NCBI GenBank assembly: GCA_009377495.1
Contig: WHTZ01000063.1
Coordinates: 1-37,123 of the forward strand
Origin: Luteitalea sp.
GTDB taxonomy: Bacteria > Acidobacteriota > Vicinamibacteria > Vicinamibacterales > Vicinamibacteraceae
Length of the DNA stretch: 37,123 nucleotides
Direction of reading: 5' to 3'
Shown here: in pieces, positions 31,617-37,123 of the stretch
How the letters are laid out: every line of letters begins with the position of its first letter
How positions within the stretch are numbered: position 1 is the first letter of the stretch
Notes under the pieces: model-generated
Databases searched by the model: none
Seen by the model: only the letters and a program-made list of their open reading frames with translations
Told to the model about the DNA's origin: nothing
Made by a program: the position numbers and the translations under genes

Positions 31617-34358
31617 ATGAAGAACCCGCAGCGGTGCTGCCTCGCGTTGTTCGTGTCACTCGCATTGGCCGTGCCCGCGTTGGTGAGCGCACAGGGGGCC
31701 ACTGATGCGCAGATCAGGGGAACGGTCGTCGACGACAGCCACGCGGCGCTCCCGGGGACAACGATCGTGGCGACGCACCGTGACACCGGTGCCGTCCGCA
31801 CAACCGTGACATCGGACAACGGGAGCTACATCCTCGCGGCGTTGCAGGTGGGAACCTACGACCTCAGGGCGGAGCTGTCTGGCTTTGCCACGGTCACCCA
31901 AGACGGCATCCGCGTCGGCGTCGGCGCCTCGGTCACCGTGGACGTCATCCTCCAAGTGGCGTCGCTGGCGGAAGAGATCACGGTGGAGGCACGAGCGCCG
32001 CTCCTCGACACGAAGAGCTCCAACATCGCCGGTCGCATCGAACCGGCGCAAATCGAGCGCCTGCCCTTGAACGGCCGGAACTGGCTCGACCTCGTTGCGC
32101 TGGTGCCAGGCGCCCGCGGTAATCCGGGGATGATCCAGGCGGGCGCGTCTGGCGGCGATATGGCCAAGTACAACGTCGACGGCGTGGACGTGAGCAACCA
32201 GTGCTGCGGGGGATCCAACCAGGGCTACAGCCAGGAGAACGTGTCGGAGTTCCAGGTGCTCACGAACCGTTTCGACGCCGAGTACGGCCGTGTCGGCGGC
32301 CTCGTCATCAACGCCGTCACCAAAGCTGGCACCAACCAATTCAGGGGGACGGGGTTCGGCTTCTTCCGGAACGACCGCTTCGACGCGGAGAACCCCTTCA
32401 CGAACGAAGTCTCGCCGTTCGACGAGCGGCAGGTCGGCATGAATGGCGGCGGACCCCTCGTCAGGAATCGCGCGCATTTCTTCGGCAGCTATGAGCATCA
32501 AAAGCGCGCCGTGACGGCTATTCCCAACACCACCATCCCAGAGTTCGACGTGGCGGCGTCGCAGGACATCACACGGCACTACGCCACGGGGCGGTTCGAT
32601 GTGCAGCTCACCGACGCGCACCGCCTCTTCGTGCGCGGCTCGATCTACAACTGGGAGCAGTTGAACGTCGGCGTTGGCGGACGGACAACCCTCTCGGGCG
32701 GGTACGCCCGTCCGTCGGACAACACCGACCTCTCCGTGGGTGATACATGGCTGATCGGCTCGCGCGCCGTGTACGAGATCCGCGGCGGCTTCTCACGCAT
32801 CGACAATCGCCTACTCTCCAACTCCCCGACGCCGCTTCTGAACTTTCCTTCCGCCTTACTCGGTTCACCGACCAACTCACCGCAGTGGTGGAAGGAAATG
32901 AACATCCAGGTGAACCAGGCGTTGTCGTACTTCCTGCCGGGCGCGCTCGGCGAACATGCGATGAAGGCGGGCTTCCAGTACTTCCGGCCAAGGTTCTGGG
33001 GCGCGTTCCAGCCGGCGTACGGCTCGTACCGCTTCGACGAGGACCCGGCTGACTTCAACGACCCGATGACGTATCCGCAACCGACGTCGTACACGATTCC
33101 GCTGGGTGACACGTCCCACGACGTGGTGAATCCCATCTACGCCGCGTTCGTTCAAGACAACTGGACAGTCACGCCCGCGCTGGCGCTCAACCTCGGTCTT
33201 CGGTACGACCTCGAGACCGGCACGAAGAACGACGATGTCGAGCATCCGCTCGAGCCGGGAGAGCGGCCACTCGACGCGAACAATGTCTCGCCACGCCTCG
33301 GGCTCGCGTATGACGTGTTTGGCAACCAGCGCACGGTGCTTCGCGGCGGGTATGGCCGTTACTACGACAAGGTCATGCTCAACCTGACCAGCAACGAGCG
33401 GCGTCTGGTGCTCGGCGAGCTCATTCCGGTCACCGTGATCGATCCGGTGTTCGGTGATCCGCTCGGTGGTCGAACCTATGACGACTTCAAGGCGCAGGGG
33501 ATTCCATCGGACACGATTGTGATCGCGCGCGACTTCAAAACGCCGGTCAATGATCAAGTGTCGGTGGGGCTCGCGCAGCAGCTCGGCACTCGGTACGCCC
33601 TACAGGTGGACTACGTCCGCAGCCGCGGTCGCGACGAGCCCATGTCGCCGTCCGTCAACTTCTTTCAGGATCCCGCGACCAACCTGCCGCGCGATCCCAC
33701 CATCCACGGGCGTCCGCACCCGGACTATGTCCGGGTGACGCGGTATCAGAGCACGGGCGGCTCGGCGTACGACGGGTTGCAAGTGGGCGTGACGGGACGG
33801 CCCGGCGATGGGGCGTGGTGGACGCGGGTGCAGTGGCAGGGCAGCTACACGCTCTCGCGGACGAAGGATGATCACGGCAGCAATCGAGGCGGTGTGCCAA
33901 CCAACCCATTCAACTTGGAGGATGAGTGGTCGTACAGCAGCACCGACCAGCGGCATCGGTTCGTCCTGAACGCCGTGGCCACGCTCCCGTACGACGTGAA
34001 CCTCTCGATTATCTTCTTCGCCGGCTCCGAGCGTCCGATCAACATCGGCACGAACCTCGATCCGTTCCATCTCGGGTACACGGGGCGCTGGCTCGACGCG
34101 GACGGGGACACCCTTCCGCGCTACGGTGAGCGTACGGAGAAGTGGGATCGCAAGCTCGATCTGCGCGTGTCCAAGCGCGTCAACCTCGGACGCGTCGACG
34201 TCGAGGGCATCCTGGAGGCCTTCAACCTGCTGAACACGTGGAATCTCACGAGCTACGGCACCCGGTTCGGGACCGACTCGTACCTGCAGCCGGCCAGCTC
34301 GACAGATCCCTTCTACCAACCGCGACAGGTCCAGTTGGGGTTTCGCGTCTCGTACTGA
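31617..34358 (+). CDS. Oar-like TonB-dependent receptor, complete
   Basis: 913 residues. ATG at 31617 has AGGAGG at 31606-31611; an in-frame GTG at 31602 overlaps that site and is rejected. Residues 1-24 are a signal peptide ending VSA/QG. A carboxypeptidase-regulatory domain follows (IRGTVVDDSHAALPGTTIVA), then the plug with RLPLNGRNWLDLVALVPGAR and YNVDGVDVSNQCCGGSNQGY, an unusual Cys-Cys pair in the plug loop. The barrel contains FDAEYGRVGGLVINAVTKAG and ends properly with QPRQVQLGFRVSY. It differs from the first receptor in length (913 against 1131) and in plug sequence. Ligand unknown; no enzyme gene directly follows on the same strand. Confidence 0.92.
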   Translation: MKNPQRCCLALFVSLALAVPALVSAQGATDAQIRGTVVDDSHAALPGTTIVATHRDTGAVRTTVTSDNGSYILAALQVGTYDLRAELSGFATVTQDGIRVGVGASVTVDVILQVASLAEEITVEARAPLLDTKSSNIAGRIEPAQIERLPLNGRNWLDLVALVPGARGNPGMIQAGASGGDMAKYNVDGVDVSNQCCGGSNQGYSQENVSEFQVLTNRFDAEYGRVGGLVINAVTKAGTNQFRGTGFGFFRNDRFDAENPFTNEVSPFDERQVGMNGGGPLVRNRAHFFGSYEHQKRAVTAIPNTTIPEFDVAASQDITRHYATGRFDVQLTDAHRLFVRGSIYNWEQLNVGVGGRTTLSGGYARPSDNTDLSVGDTWLIGSRAVYEIRGGFSRIDNRLLSNSPTPLLNFPSALLGSPTNSPQWWKEMNIQVNQALSYFLPGALGEHAMKAGFQYFRPRFWGAFQPAYGSYRFDEDPADFNDPMTYPQPTSYTIPLGDTSHDVVNPIYAAFVQDNWTVTPALALNLGLRYDLETGTKNDDVEHPLEPGERPLDANNVSPRLGLAYDVFGNQRTVLRGGYGRYYDKVMLNLTSNERRLVLGELIPVTVIDPVFGDPLGGRTYDDFKAQGIPSDTIVIARDFKTPVNDQVSVGLAQQLGTRYALQVDYVRSRGRDEPMSPSVNFFQDPATNLPRDPTIHGRPHPDYVRVTRYQSTGGSAYDGLQVGVTGRPGDGAWWTRVQWQGSYTLSRTKDDHGSNRGGVPTNPFNLEDEWSYSSTDQRHRFVLNAVATLPYDVNLSIIFFAGSERPINIGTNLDPFHLGYTGRWLDADGDTLPRYGERTEKWDRKLDLRVSKRVNLGRVDVEGILEAFNLLNTWNLTSYGTRFGTDSYLQPASSTDPFYQPRQVQLGFRVSY

Positions 34359-34377
34359 TGGTTCTTCAGCGTCATGC

Positions 34378-35292
34378 TTACTTGTTGGCGACTGCGACAT
34401 TGGCGACCCACGGTATCGTCCAGGAGTCCCCGGTCTTGTACTTCTCGAGCGCGGCCAAGATCTCACCAACCAGCGCGTCCTTCTCCGCGGTGCTCCAGCT
34501 CGCGATCGTCCTGCCCGTGGACGGGTACGCCAGGAGGTCGTTGATGATGAAGGTCGTCAGGTCTGGCTCGCGCATGTCGAGCGTGACGGCGTCGGCCTGC
34601 ACGTTGCTGAAGCCTGCGCTCTTCAGGGTCTGGACGAGCTCTCTCTGATTGTCCCAGCCGAAGGGTGATCGTGTTTCAGCGCCGGCTTCTGGGCCGACCT
34701 GTTTGTCGACCACCTTAGCGAACTCGATCGCGTAGGGATTGAGCTCAGGTGACCGCCAGGAGCTCACGGCGATCCGTCCACCTGGAGCAAGCACACGAAA
34801 CATCTCGCGTAGGGCCTGCGCGCGGTCGGGAAAGAACTGCAAGGCCTGCTGGCAGAGGACGACGTTGAACGTGGCGTCTGGGAACCGGAGATCGAGCGCA
34901 TCGCCCTCGATCCACTCGATGATGGGTTGTGCCGGCGCGGGGGCCTTCCTCGCCACGGCGAGCATGTCCGGGCTAATGTCCAGCGCTGTGACTGACCCGG
35001 ACGGCCCGACGATCGCTGTGGCCCTTCGGGCGACGATGCCTGTTCCCGTCCCCACGTCGAGGACTCTGTCCCCTCGCTCGAGGTGAGCCCGGTTGACGAG
35101 ATCGTCCGCCCACGGAGCAAACAATGGCGGAACGAGGATCTTCTCGTACAGCTCGGGGCCACTGCCCTCGAGCGTGTATTCGGTGCGGGTCTCAGACGCG
35201 GGCGAAGCGGGCGTCGTGCCGCTCGGAGACGGCGAGCACCCGAGCGGGAGGAGCAGCGAGAGCCAGAGCGAAAATGATTTTGAGTCTGTCAT
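34378..35292 (-). CDS. Class I SAM-dependent methyltransferase with an N-terminal export/lipoprotein-like signal
   Basis: 304 residues from ATG at 35292. The N-terminus is MTDSKSFSLWLSLLLPLGCS followed by a Ser/Pro/Thr-rich linker, which resembles a lipoprotein signal (LPLGC, although Pro at -3 is unusual). The catalytic part starts at YTLEGSGPELYEKILVPPLF, which is where cytoplasmic relatives begin. It has motif I DVGTGTGIVARRA, ALDISPDMLAVARK, a GDALDLRFPDATFNVVLCQQ stretch and FRVLAPGGRIAVSSW, all typical of UbiE-like methyltransferases. Within the mature part no other ATG precedes motif I. SAM is not expected outside the cytoplasm, so either the signal is not used or the protein is membrane-anchored facing inward. 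It is convergent with the second TonB receptor, 19 bases apart. Confidence 0.8.
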   Translation of the reverse strand: MTDSKSFSLWLSLLLPLGCSPSPSGTTPASPASETRTEYTLEGSGPELYEKILVPPLFAPWADDLVNRAHLERGDRVLDVGTGTGIVARRATAIVGPSGSVTALDISPDMLAVARKAPAPAQPIIEWIEGDALDLRFPDATFNVVLCQQALQFFPDRAQALREMFRVLAPGGRIAVSSWRSPELNPYAIEFAKVVDKQVGPEAGAETRSPFGWDNQRELVQTLKSAGFSNVQADAVTLDMREPDLTTFIINDLLAYPSTGRTIASWSTAEKDALVGEILAALEKYKTGDSWTIPWVANVAVANK

Positions 35293-35780
35293 AGCGATGC
35301 GCTGGAACGCTTGAGGACCCGCCAAGCTGCCGATTTTTCGGGGAAATACCCTTCCGGGGATGCGAGCGGAACGCTGACGTGAGTAGGCAGGAGGCGAACA
35401 CGGCGGCCAGGATGCTGTACGAATCGCTCGGGATGTACGCGACCGGACGGACGATGGTTCGCGACCTCGCCGATCGAGGGCCATAACCCACGCGCGCTGC
35501 CCCGACGATCGCTGCACACGATCCTCTCGTGCTCGGAGAGCTTTCAAGGAGGCCTGATGGAAGGCGTACCTCGGCTCGTTGGCTTTCCACAGACAACGGA
35601 AGGAGATTGTTTTGTGTTGTCGTATGCGCGATCTAGATGAACTCGTTCCGGCCGGAACGAGTTGACACGGTTTGACTCAACCTGCCGCTATCGCGCGTGT
35701 CATCATTCCCGGGTCCACGTCCACCTGCACCGGGAGATGTATCGCGTTATCCGCATGTGACCCGCGTTAGGTCGTTGATA
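35293..35780. other. Intergenic stretch without recognised genes
   Basis: No family is recognised in any frame. A 35-codon open frame starts with GTG at about 35380 (MLYESLGMYATGRTMVRDLA inside it), with no ribosome binding site. A GAACTCGTTCC / GGAACGAGTT inverted repeat at about 35639-35661 is the only obvious structure. Confidence 0.4.
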
Positions 35781-36218
35781 TCACTCGACGGCTGCCAGCA
35801 CCCGCCTCAGCACGTCGAGCGAGCGCCGCTGACCATAGCTCGTGTTATAGGCCGCGCTCTGCACCGCAACGACCATGAGGCCCTCCGCTATGGCGATGCC
35901 CACCACGGCCGAAGTGAGGCTCTTCGTAGCGGAACGAATGTCGTGAAGGGAGTCGCGGCCGTGGCCGTTGAAATAGCGCTCGAAGACGAGCCGACCGCTG
36001 CGAGCGACGATCAGGCTTCGAAAGTCGCCGTGTGCATCCTCACGGATGAACTCCGTCACCTCCACCATCGCCGCCGCATTCAGCCCTTCCGCTTCAAGCG
36101 AAGAGCTGCGCCACCCATCATCGACGGCTACAAGTGCGCCGGCCGCCTCATTCGTCGGCTGTGCCGGCGTACACGCAAGGGTCAAGAGCCCCACGAGCAA
36201 CACAGCGACGAATCGCAT
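35781..36218 (-). pseudogene. Serine hydrolase (beta-lactamase class C-like) with in-frame internal deletion
   Basis: 145 residues where the family has about 330-400. Residues 1-16 are a lipoprotein signal with lipobox LTLAC. FRSLIVARSGRLVFERYFNG leads to DIRSATKSLTSAVVGIAIAE, which contains the SxxK nucleophile motif (Ser96, Lys99). Right after AEGL the sequence jumps to VVAVQSAAYNTSYGQRRSLD then VLRRVLAAVE, which looks like the normal C-terminus of these hydrolases (lvVvftggnYn..., il.AV). The YxN and HxG regions in between are gone, yet the frame is kept. It cannot be an active hydrolase as it stands. The region 36219-36441 upstream has no recognised feature. Confidence 0.65.
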
Positions 36219-36441
36219 GGCGATAGCAAGTGTCGTGGCCCGGATACGGCCTGCCGCTGAGCCGCCGACGTACGAGCGCCAGCGACAATGCGGACCACGT
36301 CACGCCGCTCGGCGGCTGCAGCGGCTCTGAGATGCTCAGCATTTTATGCCTGTTTCCACGTCTGGCTGTGAAGGTCCAACGGCGAATCGTCGTCCACGGG
36401 CATCGGTCGCCGCGCGGCGGGCACGGCGACCGATGCATTTC

Positions 36442-37050
36442 TCACCGCGCCACGTGGACCGTGGCCTGCTGATCGCTGCAGGGATTGGCGTCGGTGCACC
36501 CGGCGTTGTACGAGCCGATGGCCAGCAGCGGCTCGGCGGCCTCCTGGCCGTGGCCGCGCAGCACGAAATGGATTTCGGTGGGCCCACCGTCCAGCAGGCC
36601 GGCGCCGAACAGCGTGTCGGTGGGCTTTACGCCGTTCTTGGCCCGGTGCAACCGTGCTTCTAGGCGCATCGTCCCGTCGGCGCCGCTGAAGCCGCCGGTG
36701 ACGTAGACCACCGAGGCTCGCACACGCGGATCGTGGCCTGGGCTGACGGGAAGGTCGCCCTCGCCGCAGGGCGACGTGGCGCAGTACTCCCGCCTGTTGA
36801 AGATCACGCCCCACAGCGTGTAGGGTGTCGACGGATCGAGACCCGAGGTGTTGATCGCCACGTCGACCCAGTCGTTGCTGCGCAGCAGCCTCGAAACGTC
36901 GTCGGGACCAGGGACGCGGCCACTGTTCATGAATTCCATCATCGGGCTGGTCGAGACGCGGTGGTTACCGTGGGCATTGGTGGCCGATGGCGCCAGGAGG
37001 AGGCCGAGACCCAGCACGGCCAATGTGATTGCGGTTGCCTTGTTCTTCAT
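36442..37050 (-). CDS. Small secreted protein of unknown function
   Basis: 202 residues from ATG at 37050, which has GGGGG about 9 bases upstream; an upstream ATG at 37095 in the same frame is less likely because the signal peptide would begin late. The signal is MKNKATAITLAVLGLGLLLA, ending near TNAHG. The mature part is beta-rich (WVDVAINTSGLDPSTPYTLW, GVIFNRREYC, ASVVYVTGGFSGADGTMRLE) with two Cys pairs (CATSPC, CTDANPC) that could form disulfides. The pattern of strands recalls CHRD-like or copper-oxidase-like single domains, but no family is identified. A TTGACA at 37090-37095 on its strand is a possible -35. Confidence 0.7.
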   Translation of the reverse strand: MKNKATAITLAVLGLGLLLAPSATNAHGNHRVSTSPMMEFMNSGRVPGPDDVSRLLRSNDWVDVAINTSGLDPSTPYTLWGVIFNRREYCATSPCGEGDLPVSPGHDPRVRASVVYVTGGFSGADGTMRLEARLHRAKNGVKPTDTLFGAGLLDGGPTEIHFVLRGHGQEAAEPLLAIGSYNAGCTDANPCSDQQATVHVAR

Positions 37051-37089
37051 GCTGCTTACCCCCTTCGGGACGATAGCAACTGTCTTTGA

Positions 37090-37095
37090 TGTCAA
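37090..37095 (-). promoter_or_regulatory. Possible -35 box of the small secreted protein gene
   Basis: Perfect TTGACA on the minus strand, 39 bases before the ATG at 37050. The -10 at normal spacing is poor, so this is tentative. Confidence 0.3.
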
Positions 37096-37123
37096 CAGCT
37101 TTCTACATCCGCGCGGCCGCTGC

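Noticed and set aside
1..37123. CRISPR arrays, tRNA or rRNA genes, prophage genes, toxin-antitoxin pairs or restriction systems
   Set aside because: None could be seen. No regular direct repeats, no cloverleaf, no phage structural genes and no methylase/nuclease pair; the HNH pieces are fragments without partners.

Overview
The window looks like a GC-rich chromosome segment from an Acidobacteriota member, probably Vicinamibacteria-like. This is inferred from gene families, not from a search. The pointers are two Oar-like TonB-dependent receptors with an N-terminal carboxypeptidase-regulatory domain and the LPLNGRN plug motif, two complete orphan MacB/FtsX-type permeases of the acidobacterial ADOP kind plus two fragments of others, and halves of a DUF222/13E12-like HNH endonuclease. 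No rRNA, tRNA, CRISPR array, complete IS or prophage is visible.

Layout. Positions 1-289 hold the end of an unknown gene and an IS110-transposase scrap. A TonB receptor and a DUF3604/PHP-like secreted protein follow (290-5640). On the minus strand lie hldD and glcF (5615-7875). From 7991 to about 25530 runs an accessory stretch: ADOP permease 1; an HNH N-half and an ADOP tail; a BlaI - BlaR1/ankyrin - ADOP permease 2 block with a readable promoter and operator; an HNH C-half; an acyl-CoA-dehydrogenase-like flavoenzyme; a GNAT scrap; a catalytically degraded M48-like membrane protein; an ADOP head; an alditol oxidase/HxlR/SDR cluster; a CPBP scrap; an AraC regulator; a VOC scrap; a small promoter-to-terminator unit; and a LysR regulator. 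Then come a secreted ADP-ribosylglycohydrolase, glcE and glcD (25584-29748, minus), an unknown secreted/membrane beta-rich protein (29981-31432), a second TonB receptor (31617-34358), a methyltransferase with an export signal, an internally deleted serine hydrolase, and a small secreted protein of unknown function.

How it fits together. Glycolate oxidase subunits D and E are adjacent, but F lies about 19 kb away on the same strand next to hldD. The ground between is full of regulators, orphan permeases and gene fragments, so it reads as an insertion and decay zone between two core pieces. The best candidate for an undescribed system is the BlaI/BlaR1-like pair whose sensor domain is replaced by ankyrin repeats, followed by an ABC-type permease: a proteolysis-driven switch whose signal would be something other than a beta-lactam. 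Other points worth checking are an M48 homologue that has lost its zinc motif, two HNH halves consistent with an inversion, single-base frameshifts in short homopolymers, an in-frame deletion in a serine hydrolase, and a roughly 230-nt unit that could be a small RNA or a 48-residue protein gene.
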